Shown here piece after piece: positions 8,796 through 17,474 of a DNA stretch of 64,000 bases. Where the stretch lies: contig NZ_JAPNOZ010000010.1 in the NCBI RefSeq assembly GCF_029955155.1, positions 465,661-529,660 on the forward strand. Direction: 5' to 3'. This stretch comes from Psychrobacillus sp. NEAU-3TGS. Its GTDB lineage: Bacteria; Bacillota; Bacilli; Bacillales_A; Planococcaceae. Position numbers and translations under genes: made by a program. The notes under the pieces are model-generated. The model did no database searches, had not been told where the DNA came from, and worked only from the letters and a program-made list of their open reading frames with translations. The number at the start of each line of letters is the position of its first letter. The first letter of the stretch is position 1.

Positions 8796-11190
8796 TTTCA
8801 CTCATCTTAAGCCATTTATCTTCAAAATCGATTGCAGGTAGTGGACGGCTGATGCCATAGCCCTGTGCATAATCACAGCAATTCGCAGCCAAGAAATTAT
8901 ATTCATCTGCTCCTTCTACTCCTTCGGCAATGACTTTTAAATCTAGTTGCTTAGCTATCGCTATTATTGTTTTTACAATGGCTTTATTCTCAGCGTCTTG
9001 ACTCATACTAATCACAAATGAATTATCGATTTTTAATGAGTCAAGTGGATATTTGGTCAGATAGCTAAACGATGAGTATCCTGTTCCAAAGTCATCCATG
9101 GATAGACTTATACCTAGCGCTTTTAATTCATCTAACTTTTCAATCATGACCTCTGCATACATCGCAATACTCTCTGTAATCTCTAACACAATATAGGATG
9201 CATGAAGCCCAGATTTCTCGATAGCGTTTTTCACTTTCACTAAAAAAGTTGGATCGAGTAACTGTCTTACAGATACATTAACGCTTATGGTTAAAGGCTT
9301 GTAACCTGCCTGTTGCCAACGAGCATTTTGTTCTATTGCAGTATTCAGTACCCAGTGGCCTATTGGAATAATCATTCCTGTCTCTTCCGCAATTGAGATA
9401 AATTCATCTGGAGGAACTTGTCCCAGTGTTTCATTATTCCAGCGTATTAGAGATTCCATCCCTACTATTTCATTGTTTTTTAAATCTATAATAGGCTGAT
9501 AATAAAGTTCGAATTCTTCATTATCTAAAGCGCTTCGTAATTGTTTTTCAATCATCATTTTCCTGTAAAGTTCCTGATGCATTTCTTGTGTAAACAATTG
9601 AAAATCATTCTTTCCTCTTTCTTTTACATGGTACATTGCGATATCTGCATGTTTTATCAGTGTATTAGCGTCATCTCCGTCAGTTGGAAAGATGCTAATC
9701 CCAATGCTTGGTGTAATAATGTAATCACTGCCGTCAAGCCAAAAGCCATTCTTAAATTGTTCCAACAACTCTTTTGCAAAAGTTTCACTAGCTTCCTCAT
9801 TATGATGCGGAAGTATAATGGTAAACTCATCGCCTCCAAGTCGATAAACTTTGGCACCAGCATGTCTTTTTTTCAGTATGTTTTCTAAACGTTTTGTAAC
9901 TTCGATTAATAGCAGATCACCTACATCATGTCCGAGTGTATCATTTATATATTTAAAGCGATCTAAATCAATAAACATAATCGCATTCTTGCTATTCTCC
10001 AATTTAGCTTTTTCAAGAAAGTTAGTTAAATCCTCATTGAACATTCTTCTATTCGGTAAACCTGTCAGGATATCATGATTGGCTTGGAACATGATTTCAT
10101 TTTCATATTGTTTTCGTTCCGTAATATCCATTGATACAGCAAGTGATCCTGAGCTGTCATTAATATTGATCGGTACTTGAACAGTTTGTAGCCATATGGC
10201 ATCTCTTGATTTGGCTGTTACGATTTCCTCTTTTATAAAGAGTTTTTCTGTGTGCTTGAGCATAATCTTCTTTTGATCAACGTTTTGTCTTATTACACAA
10301 GTATCTAGCTGAATATCATCGTCCGTTTTCCCAATCATATCTCGAATTCTCATGCCCATTAACTGCGCGTATGATTGATTGACTAGAGTATATCGACCAT
10401 TTTCATCCTGAGCATAAATGAAGTTTGGATTCAAATCGATCACTTGAAAAAGAAAATTCTTTTGCTCAGACAGCTTCTTATTCATCTTGTTTACTATTTC
10501 TAGATACATTCTGCTCGAAAGTATCAATAACGAAATTGCAAAGAGTAAGATTGCAATAGAACTTGGGTATAATCTTGTCGCTGGGAACATATTTAAGGTT
10601 CCTATTGCGTATGCAGTGAAAGCAAAGGTATTAAAATAAACTAAAAAAGAACGCATACTCTTGTCTTTTACTTGCAAACTTATTAAAAAACAGAGAATCA
10701 TACTAAGTACAAATAAAAGAATATTAAAATGAAACAACCATGATAACTCTCCATAAATAGGAAAGTAATATATAGTGGAACCATTATGTATTGCTTCTAA
10801 TCCACTAACCCCCTTATTACTCCATCCGCTTATATAAACAACCAAAGCCATCACATAGAATAATAGAACAGTAGTATGATTTATCAAAAAACGCCACTTC
10901 TTTTTTAAGTCATTTGCCAGCATCTCATGAACAATTATATACGCCACATAAAAAATCGTGGGCGGTACCATAATAGAGCCAAATCGAAAAAGTTTAAAAA
11001 AGATCTCAATGGTCCCTTCTTTAAAAAAAGTAGACGAATACAAAAAGGCAACATCTAATTGCCAGACTGAGGATAACAAAAGGAACAAAAAGATAATTTT
11101 GGATAGATTATTTTTTTTGAATAAAACAAGTATCGTAATTCCAATACATAAGGGAATACAGGATAACAAAATTAAAAATAGAAAAAACAT
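8764..11190 (-). CDS. Membrane PAS-GGDEF-EAL c-di-GMP turnover protein
   Basis: The protein has 808 residues. About seven membrane helices occupy residues 1-230. A PAS domain (about 240-360, beginning after LSEQKNFLFQVIDLNPNF) is followed by a GGDEF domain with NHDILTGLPNRRMF and RLGGDEF, then an EAL domain with ESL in place of EAL, DDFGTGYSS and EGVE. Both catalytic signatures look usable. The helical region resembles the 7TM sensor modules of other signalling proteins. The last ten residues (GASFFLISK) lie in a segment that, in another frame, encodes the C-terminus of MmsA, so the original C-terminus was probably replaced. It stands alone, with no operon partner. Confidence 0.92.
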   Translation of the reverse strand: MFFLFLILLSCIPLCIGITILVLFKKNNLSKIIFLFLLLSSVWQLDVAFLYSSTFFKEGTIEIFFKLFRFGSIMVPPTIFYVAYIIVHEMLANDLKKKWRFLINHTTVLLFYVMALVVYISGWSNKGVSGLEAIHNGSTIYYFPIYGELSWLFHFNILLFVLSMILCFLISLQVKDKSMRSFLVYFNTFAFTAYAIGTLNMFPATRLYPSSIAILLFAISLLILSSRMYLEIVNKMNKKLSEQKNFLFQVIDLNPNFIYAQDENGRYTLVNQSYAQLMGMRIRDMIGKTDDDIQLDTCVIRQNVDQKKIMLKHTEKLFIKEEIVTAKSRDAIWLQTVQVPININDSSGSLAVSMDITERKQYENEIMFQANHDILTGLPNRRMFNEDLTNFLEKAKLENSKNAIMFIDLDRFKYINDTLGHDVGDLLLIEVTKRLENILKKRHAGAKVYRLGGDEFTIILPHHNEEASETFAKELLEQFKNGFWLDGSDYIITPSIGISIFPTDGDDANTLIKHADIAMYHVKERGKNDFQLFTQEMHQELYRKMMIEKQLRSALDNEEFELYYQPIIDLKNNEIVGMESLIRWNNETLGQVPPDEFISIAEETGMIIPIGHWVLNTAIEQNARWQQAGYKPLTISVNVSVRQLLDPTFLVKVKNAIEKSGLHASYIVLEITESIAMYAEVMIEKLDELKALGISLSMDDFGTGYSSFSYLTKYPLDSLKIDNSFVISMSQDAENKAIVKTIIAIAKQLDLKVIAEGVEGADEYNFLAANCCDYAQGYGISRPLPAIDFEDKWLKMSEIGASFFLISK

Positions 11191-11799
11191 ATAATGAACC
11201 TCCTATGCAAGTGACAATAATAGACAAGCATTATTCCCACTACTCCCTCTAGTAATAATGCGCACGTACTGTACTGCTTGATGTCTAGTTTTATATACAA
11301 TCGATCGTAGAGTAATAAATCCATATTCCAGAGAAAGCAGAGTTATTATGATATGATTTGCATCGCTCCCATTGAGCCAATCATGTCTCATAATCTCTAA
11401 TATAGAAGTGAATGGAATGATTGAAATCCAAAGCTTTCATAATATGCCATTTCAAATATAACTTGTTATATAAAGTACTAAATCCTTTAATGCCTCACCC
11501 TTTTATTACGATATTTGCCAATTATTCCATCTTTCAATTCTAACTTTATTCTATTATATACGACATAATAATAGGAAGTCTATGTACTCAGACCTTAAGA
11601 CCTACAAACGGATATAGTCAATCATTTAATGAATTAAAATCTAGTATAATGGCATGGATAAACAAATTTAAGTTATATAGGATTACTCTTAAATAGTGGA
11701 AATTACCTAGTCAAAGTGGTGGCATATTAGTAGTGTTAAAGTAGAAAGGATAAGAGACTTCAGAAGATCATTTTGCACGGAGACACAATCTACAAAAAA
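11191..11799. other. Intergenic stretch, no convincing gene
   Basis: About 600 AT-rich bases between the start of the GGDEF-EAL gene and the mmsA terminator. A 62-codon minus-strand frame at 11203-11391 lacks a ribosome site and protein-like character. The promoter of the GGDEF-EAL gene should be at the left end. Confidence 0.5.
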
Positions 11800-11825
11800 A
11801 TCCAGGACAACAAAATGTCCTGGAT
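11800..11825 (-). terminator. Rho-independent terminator of the mmsA operon
   Basis: ATCCAGGACA/TGTCCTGGAT forms a perfect stem ending nine bases after the mmsA stop, followed on the minus strand by a T-run (A7 at 11794-11800). Confidence 0.9.
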
Positions 11826-11833
11826 TCTCTATA

Positions 11834-13345
11834 TTAATTACTCGGGAACGAGAAAGATGCTTGCTCCAACTGGTCTTCTGGCCAGCGTTCCGAAATAGTT
11901 TTGTTTTTCGTGAAGAATCGAACTGTATCTGGACCAAACATATGGCCTTCTCCAAACTTCGAACGTTTCCAACCGCCAAAATTATAATAGCCAACCGGGA
12001 TTGGGATTGGTACGTTGACACCGACCATGCCCACTTCGATTTCGCTAGTAAACTTGCGGGATGCAGCTCCGCTGTTTGTATAGATCGTCACTCCATTACC
12101 TAATTCGTGCTTGTTGACCAAATCGATGGCATCTTCAAGGGACGGTACACGTACGACGATGCGTGCTGGGCCAAAAACTTCATCTTTGTAGATTTTCATG
12201 TCTGGTGTAACGTTATCTAGCAAGGTTGGTCCAAGATAATAGCCTTCTGAGCTTTCACAGATTTCCGGATTGCGTCCGTCAATAACTAGTGATGCGCCTT
12301 CTTCAATACTATTATTTATTTCGGACAACACGTTTTGTTTCGCTTCTTTTGAAATGACTGGTCCAAAATCGACTTGTTCGTCTGTGTATGGTCCGACTTT
12401 TAACGCTCTGACTTTTTCATTTAAGATGGAGACGAATTTCTCTGCTGTTTCCTCCCCTACTGGCATTGCAGTGGATATTGCCATGCAGCGCTGGGAAGCA
12501 GCTCCATAAGCCGCTCCTAAGAATGCAGTGGCAGCCTGCTCAAGATCTGCATCTGGCATGATGATCATATGGTTCTTCCCGCCTCCAAATGCGGCAACTC
12601 GCTTGCCATGCTGAGTTCCTGTTTGATATACATATTCGGCAATTCGAGTAGATCCTACGAAAGAAATCGCCTGGACATCTTCATTCTTCAGCAACTCATC
12701 CACAACTTCCTTATCTCCATTGACTACGCTCCAGACGCCTTCTGGAAGCCCAGCTTCTGCCCATAATTCACTGATAAACAGTGCAGAATGCGGCACTTTT
12801 TCAGATGGCTTCAAGATAACGGAGTTTCCTACTGCCACTGCCATAGAGGTCATTGCAACAGGAACCATTACAGGGAAGTTAAAAGGAGCTATTGCTGCTA
12901 CGACTCCCAAAGGTGACTTGGTTGAAAAAGCATTAATATTCCCGCCTACGTTAACAGAGTACTCGCCTTTCATTAAATGAGGTGCGCTTAACGCCAAATC
13001 CACGGATTCCAATCCACGAGTAATTTCCCCTAGCGCATCTGCTTTCGTTTTACCACTTTCTAGGCAAACAATATCGACCAATTCATCTTGTCGAGAAGAC
13101 AGCAAGTTGCGGAAATTTAATACGACTTCCATCTTTTTAGCGAGTGATTTCGCCTGCCATTCTACTTGACCTTTTTTCGCAAGCTCGATTGCTTGTCTTG
13201 TTTCTTCAGCTGATGCAAGTGGCACCCCTGCGATTACTTCTCCAGTAGATGGATTGAAAACTTCGCCAAAACGGCCGCTTGTCCCTTCGACTTTTTTTCC
13301 TCCGATAAAGTGGGATAGTTTTTGAACTTCTTGTATAGTTGTCAT
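11834..13345 (-). CDS. mmsA: Methylmalonate-semialdehyde dehydrogenase (CoA-acylating)
   Basis: This 503-residue protein is an aldehyde dehydrogenase of the MMSDH branch. It has the N-terminal HFIGGKKVEGTSGR segment, PFNFPVMVP, the FVGSTRIAEYVY cofactor loop, the catalytic cysteine in SQRCMAIS and the C-terminal FGGWKRSKFGEGHMFGPDTV typical of MmsA/IolA. The family oxidises (S)-methylmalonate or malonate semialdehyde to propionyl- or acetyl-CoA. Its ATG overlaps the mmsB stop (ATGA), so both are co-translated, placing it in valine/3-hydroxyisobutyrate breakdown rather than inositol breakdown; no iol genes are near. Confidence 0.93.
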   Translation of the reverse strand: MTTIQEVQKLSHFIGGKKVEGTSGRFGEVFNPSTGEVIAGVPLASAEETRQAIELAKKGQVEWQAKSLAKKMEVVLNFRNLLSSRQDELVDIVCLESGKTKADALGEITRGLESVDLALSAPHLMKGEYSVNVGGNINAFSTKSPLGVVAAIAPFNFPVMVPVAMTSMAVAVGNSVILKPSEKVPHSALFISELWAEAGLPEGVWSVVNGDKEVVDELLKNEDVQAISFVGSTRIAEYVYQTGTQHGKRVAAFGGGKNHMIIMPDADLEQAATAFLGAAYGAASQRCMAISTAMPVGEETAEKFVSILNEKVRALKVGPYTDEQVDFGPVISKEAKQNVLSEINNSIEEGASLVIDGRNPEICESSEGYYLGPTLLDNVTPDMKIYKDEVFGPARIVVRVPSLEDAIDLVNKHELGNGVTIYTNSGAASRKFTSEIEVGMVGVNVPIPIPVGYYNFGGWKRSKFGEGHMFGPDTVRFFTKNKTISERWPEDQLEQASFSFPSN

Positions 13346-14235
13346 AGTACTTCCTCCTTCTTATTTGTTTTTACTTCTGATAAATAAGCTGCTGAAATAT
13401 CTAGATGTCCGAACCCTTCCTGAGACATTTGTTCATATTCCTCTATCAATTGATTGGTCACCGGCAGATTCACTTCTCCTTGAACAGCCATTTGCTGTGC
13501 AAGGCGCATATCTTTTAATAATAGATCGATGGAGAAGCCTGGTTGGTAATCTTCATTTTTCATATACTCCGCATAATTGCGTGTGTAGATTTTGCTTTGT
13601 CCATAGCTCACATTTAAGATTTCATACACTTTATCCAGTGATAACCCAGCGCTTTCTGCCAGCACTAGCATTTCTGCGACCCCCTTTGTATAAAAGCCGA
13701 TCATCAAGTTGTTCAACAATTTGATGCGGGTGCCGACACTCGGTGAATCGCCAAGCAAGAAAATATTCTTACCCAATACATTTAGTAGCGGAAGTGCTTT
13801 TTCATAATTTTCTTTTGTTCCACCAACCATAATAGTCAAGGTAGCTTGAACTGCTCCGATAACCCCACCACTTACTGGTGCCCCTAAATAATGCAGGCCG
13901 TGTTTACTAGCAAGAGTCGCAATATCGTCGTTTAGCTTCGGATCCACTGTACTGAAATCTATCAATAACGTGCCCGGTGCAGCAGTCTCGATTAAACCGC
14001 CTGGATTTGTATAAATCGCTTCCACCACTTGAGGTGTCGGAAGACTGGTCATAATCACTTTCGTCTGTGCGGCAAGTTCAGCGTTCGTCTTCGCAACTTT
14101 ACCTCCAAGTTCCGTAAACTTTTGCAGTATCTCTGCTTTGACATCCATTCCGTAAACAGTGTAGCCAGCCTTAATCAAATTAGTTGTCATTGGCAATCCC
14201 ATGTTGCCTAGTCCAATAAAACCGATTGTATCCAT
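13342..14235 (-). CDS. mmsB: 3-hydroxyisobutyrate dehydrogenase
   Basis: A 297-residue beta-hydroxyacid dehydrogenase. It has the N-terminal nucleotide fold GFIGLGNMG with an acidic residue at the end of the second strand (GMDVKAE), which favours NAD. It also has DFSTVDP, the substrate loop GAPVSGGVIGA and the catalytic lysine in GTRIKLLNN. Tartronate semialdehyde reductases are close relatives, and the GntP permease next door could fit them. Overlap with mmsA makes 3-hydroxyisobutyrate the better choice: MmsB oxidises it to methylmalonate semialdehyde, the MmsA substrate. Confidence 0.88.
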   Translation of the reverse strand: MDTIGFIGLGNMGLPMTTNLIKAGYTVYGMDVKAEILQKFTELGGKVAKTNAELAAQTKVIMTSLPTPQVVEAIYTNPGGLIETAAPGTLLIDFSTVDPKLNDDIATLASKHGLHYLGAPVSGGVIGAVQATLTIMVGGTKENYEKALPLLNVLGKNIFLLGDSPSVGTRIKLLNNLMIGFYTKGVAEMLVLAESAGLSLDKVYEILNVSYGQSKIYTRNYAEYMKNEDYQPGFSIDLLLKDMRLAQQMAVQGEVNLPVTNQLIEEYEQMSQEGFGHLDISAAYLSEVKTNKKEEVL

Positions 14236-14252
14236 TATTTATTCCACTCCTT

Positions 14253-15563
14253 TTAAAAGATTGAATATAAGATAATTGCTAATGCGAGTGCTATCATAGA
14301 GACGACAACACTAATGACAAATACTGGCTTATAAGCCCGATCATGAGTTTCATTACTAACTGCTCGAATTGTTGTTACGATATATCCGTTATGAGGCAAT
14401 GAGTCCAGACCTCCGGAGGCAAGTGCTGAGATTCGGTGCATTGCGTTTGGATCCAAGCCTTGTAAATTGTAGATTGGAGCCAAAATCGGAAGCGCAATTC
14501 CAAGTCCGCCTGAAGCAGATCCTGTGATTCCTGCAATCACCGTGACCGCAAGCGCTAACCCAATGTATTCCATGCCTGGAAGTCCAACAAGGACGTCAAC
14601 AATCATTTGAAAAGATGCCGTTTGCTGGGCTACTGCACCGAAACCGACCACCGCACAAATATTGACGGTAGCAATGACGGCATTTTCAGCACCTTTTGTG
14701 AACATCGCTCGGTATTGATCGGTGTATTTATACATCGTAGCTAGCCCAGCTGCGCAGCCGACAAATAATCCTAAAAGGGCCGCACCCACAGAGGATATGA
14801 ACTGCGCGCTAATGTTTAGCGTAATGACCACAAGTGCAAGCGGTAAGATGGAGAAGAATACAGGCGGCAATTTACGCTCAACTGACTCGAGCTTGCTCAA
14901 GTTCTCCATGACAGCTTTCGGTGCATCAAATTGCTCACCGTTTTTGATAGCTCTGTCCACCATAAACTTCATTGCATAACTTCCTATCACGATAATGAAA
15001 ATTGCGACAACTACCGCAATCCACCCTCCAGCAGTCGGCTTCGTGCCGAAAAACTCCATCGGTATCAAGTTCTGCACTTCCGGCGACCCTGGAGAGGTCA
15101 TTGTAAATGAGATCGATCCGAAGATAATCGATGCGGGGATAAACCTATGCGGAATATTCCCTTCTCGGAACAACGATAAGGCAATCGGATAAGCAGCAAA
15201 TGCGACAATTGCCACACTCACTCCGCCATATGCCATAACCGAGCAAGCAACCACCACTGCAAAAACAGCATGCTTTGCGCCAATTTTCCGTTTCACCCAA
15301 TTGGCAATAGAATTGGCCGCACCGGTTTCTTCCATAATCTTTCCAAATACTGCCCCAAGTAGATATACAAGGAACCAACTAGCAAAGTAGCCTGTAAATC
15401 CCGCCATATAATTTTCTGTAAGCGCTTTCTCTAAAGACAAATGATTTGTCAAAGCGACTACAATGGAAGCAATCAATGCTGCAAAGATAATATTCATCCC
15501 TCGCATAGTGAAAAACATAAGTAACCCTAACCCCAGAAAAAAACCGATAAACGCAATAACCAT
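14253..15563 (-). CDS. GntP-family carboxylate permease
   Basis: The protein is 436 residues from ATG 15563, which follows a GGGGGAAG site; the longer frame to 15611 adds 16 residues that include this site and is unlikely. It has about 12 membrane helices with family segments such as TSPGSPEVQNLIP and GITGSASGGLGIALPI. GntP relatives import gluconate or other hydroxy acids by proton symport. As first gene of the mms operon, 17 bases before mmsB, it probably imports 3-hydroxyisobutyrate or a related hydroxy acid. Confidence 0.87.
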   Translation of the reverse strand: MVIAFIGFFLGLGLLMFFTMRGMNIIFAALIASIVVALTNHLSLEKALTENYMAGFTGYFASWFLVYLLGAVFGKIMEETGAANSIANWVKRKIGAKHAVFAVVVACSVMAYGGVSVAIVAFAAYPIALSLFREGNIPHRFIPASIIFGSISFTMTSPGSPEVQNLIPMEFFGTKPTAGGWIAVVVAIFIIVIGSYAMKFMVDRAIKNGEQFDAPKAVMENLSKLESVERKLPPVFFSILPLALVVITLNISAQFISSVGAALLGLFVGCAAGLATMYKYTDQYRAMFTKGAENAVIATVNICAVVGFGAVAQQTASFQMIVDVLVGLPGMEYIGLALAVTVIAGITGSASGGLGIALPILAPIYNLQGLDPNAMHRISALASGGLDSLPHNGYIVTTIRAVSNETHDRAYKPVFVISVVVSMIALALAIILYSIF

Positions 15564-15603
15564 CTTCTTCCCCCTGCTCCCCTTTAAGCATTCAAACATT
15601 TGA

Positions 15604-15663
15604 GATACCAAAGTCAGATACTTTAGTATCTTAAATGATAATAGATAGAATTTTATTTGTAAA
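15604..15663 (-). promoter_or_regulatory. Promoter and probable TetR operator of the mms operon
   Basis: On the minus strand TTTACA (15658-15663) and TATCAT (15635-15640) are 17 bases apart, a good vegetative promoter. Directly downstream at 15604-15630 lies a repeat with GATAC half-sites (GATACCAAAG, TCA, GATACTTTAGTATC), placed where a repressor would block initiation. The divergent TetR gene makes it the likely binder. Confidence 0.6.
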
Positions 15664-15775
15664 CAGTAAATTTAATATTTTCTGATTTTTATATTTTTAG
15701 TTATGTAATTCCAAAAATTGTCCTTGTATTATTTAGAAAATATGTTAGTTTCAATTAATAAAGGAGTGTAGACAG

Positions 15776-16393
15776 ATGAAACCATCTTCCCAACGGGCGA
15801 TCAAAGCACAGCAGACACGCCAGCTATTATTAGATACAGCCCTTGAATTATTTGATAAAAAAGGGTTTGATAATGTGACCATTGATGAAATTGCCGAAAA
15901 ATGCGATGTCTCAAAAGGCGCATTTTACAGACATTTCAATTCCAAATATGATGTCTTCGCAGTTAAGTTTAAAGACATCGATAACTTTTATGAAAGCTTC
16001 TATGAAAAAATTCATCCAGCCTGTACAGTAAAAGAAAAAATCATCCTTGCTTATCAAGAGCAGATGAAATATTTACGCGATGAGCTAGGAGTAGATTTTG
16101 TTCGGACCGTCTATACCAGTGCACTGTCACGTACAATGGATGAAAAGCATTATTTAGTGGACCCCGAGCGCCGCATTTATAAATTGATAGAAACCTACCT
16201 AGATGAAGGCCTTGAAAAAGGAGAATTTAATTCTGCATGGGAAAAAGAGCAATTGCTCCATAACTTGACTCGATGCATGAGGGCCACCGTCTTTGACTGG
16301 ATTATCTTCCAAAATAAATTAGATATTGTCGAAGAAATTAAAGTACTCGTTACGATGATATTTGAGGGGATTGGGAAACGGGAGAATGATTAG
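15776..16393 (+). CDS. TetR/AcrR-family transcriptional regulator
   Basis: This is a 205-residue protein with a TetR HTH at residues 13-60 (TRQLLLDTALELFDKKGF, VTIDEIAEKCDVSKGAFYRHF) and a variable helical ligand domain. AAAGGAGTG precedes the ATG. It is divergent from the GntP-mmsB-mmsA operon and most likely represses it from the GATAC palindromes between them, with a CoA ester or 3-hydroxyisobutyrate as possible inducer (inference). Confidence 0.88.
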   Translation: MKPSSQRAIKAQQTRQLLLDTALELFDKKGFDNVTIDEIAEKCDVSKGAFYRHFNSKYDVFAVKFKDIDNFYESFYEKIHPACTVKEKIILAYQEQMKYLRDELGVDFVRTVYTSALSRTMDEKHYLVDPERRIYKLIETYLDEGLEKGEFNSAWEKEQLLHNLTRCMRATVFDWIIFQNKLDIVEEIKVLVTMIFEGIGKREND

Positions 16394-16399
16394 TTTAAA

Positions 16400-16446
16400 C
16401 TTCCCTGTGTAAGAAACAATTTTGAATTGTTTCTTACACAGGGAAG
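16400..16446 (+). terminator. Long perfect hairpin after the TetR gene
   Basis: A flawless 22-base inverted repeat (CTTCCCTGTGTAAGAAACAATT and its complement) with a TTG loop starts seven bases after the stop. It has no T-run, so it is either a stability hairpin or a bidirectional barrier. The dispersed CACCCACCT hairpin follows. Confidence 0.65.
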
Positions 16447-16452
16447 AGATAC

Positions 16453-16488
16453 AAATAACACCCACCTTTCATTAGGTGAGTGTTATTT
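16453..16488 (-). terminator. Dispersed CACCCACCT/AGGTGAGTG hairpin
   Basis: Fifteen-base arms (AAATAACACCCACCT and AGGTGAGTGTTATTT) around a six-base loop lie between the convergent TetR and M55 genes. The one imperfect pair becomes G-U in minus-strand RNA, favouring termination of the peptide operon ending at 16557. Confidence 0.6.
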
Positions 16489-16556
16489 GGTATTTGGCTA
16501 TTTAATAAAGATAAAAGTCTATGGACAGAATTTTTTCTTACGTGGGACATTTTTTA

Positions 16557-17402
16557 TCAGGCATTTACGCTTCCTAGCACTCCATTAGTAGATGCAATTG
16601 CTATAATCACACATCCCCACATATGCTTATAAGCGGTAACCATGTCTTCACACGTAAACTTAATGCTTGTTGGACTGATCATTTGAACCGTTGGTAGTGT
16701 AGTTGTCATTTTTGCTTGTTGGGGGCCCTTAAATTCAATCTCATAAGTTATCGGACCTTCTATTTTTAATGGTTTAATATTATTAATCTTCGTAAGAGAA
16801 AAAGCAATCTTTTGCTCGATTTCTTTTTGTACCACTTCAGGATGAATTAATTCTGCTGCTAATCGATCACGTGCAAATTTGACTATCACTGATTCTATGT
16901 CTGGCAATGTCTCTTTCACTTCGGCCACATATTGATCATCCCCACTGATGAAGATGGCAGGTATATCTAAACTACCAGCAACCAAGGCATTCATTTCGGT
17001 TTCTCCAACAATCTGATTGTTGATTTTCATTTCCTTAACGCATATTCCAGCAAGTGTATGGCTTATTACTGCATGTGAAGCACTTTCTCTTCCATGATGC
17101 CCAATAAAAATGATTCCATCAAATGTACTGTCGAGCCCCTCTAATTGGCACATGACACGATTATTACCTGAAACTAATCGAGCTCTTGGATCCAACTCTT
17201 CTATTAGAATGTTAGACATATTTCCGTGACCATCCGCCACGACAACTTCCTTCGCTCCACCTTTATAGGCACCTCTTACAGCAGCATTTACCTCCGCTGT
17301 CATTAACTTACGAAACCGCTGATACTCAGCATTTGTTGTAAGCTGCTGAATAGTCGCAACGCCAGCGATTCCTTCGATATCTGCAGAAATAAATAATTTC
17401 AA
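16557..17402 (-). CDS. M55-family D-aminopeptidase (DppA-like)
   Basis: This 281-residue protein matches the M55 zinc peptidase family. The metal motifs are SADIEGI at residues 6-12, a histidine in VVADGHGNM, GHHG near residue 105 and ETEMNAL. In Bacillus DppA the family removes D-amino acids from short peptides and is encoded with a dipeptide ABC importer. Here it is the last gene of the MarR/dipeptide transporter operon, 72 bases after the M24 gene, which fits intracellular cleavage of imported peptides. Confidence 0.9.
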   Translation of the reverse strand: MKLFISADIEGIAGVATIQQLTTNAEYQRFRKLMTAEVNAAVRGAYKGGAKEVVVADGHGNMSNILIEELDPRARLVSGNNRVMCQLEGLDSTFDGIIFIGHHGRESASHAVISHTLAGICVKEMKINNQIVGETEMNALVAGSLDIPAIFISGDDQYVAEVKETLPDIESVIVKFARDRLAAELIHPEVVQKEIEQKIAFSLTKINNIKPLKIEGPITYEIEFKGPQQAKMTTTLPTVQMISPTSIKFTCEDMVTAYKHMWGCVIIAIASTNGVLGSVNA

Positions 17403-17474
17403 TCAATTAACCTCATTTCACTTAACTTTTATGGATGATCGAAAAACAGTTAGCCATGTCAGGTTCTTACTTGA

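Noticed and set aside
9657-9863. 68-codon minus-strand frame inside the GGDEF-EAL gene
   Set aside because: Alternative frame of the GGDEF domain without its own ribosome site.
11203-11391. 62-codon minus-strand frame before the GGDEF-EAL gene
   Set aside because: No ribosome site, no domain and poor protein character.
11707-12021. 104-codon minus-strand frame over the mmsA end
   Set aside because: Out-of-frame shadow of mmsA that crosses its terminator.
11834-13345. Naming the dehydrogenase iolA
   Set aside because: No inositol genes are nearby; overlap with mmsB supports the valine/3-hydroxyisobutyrate role.
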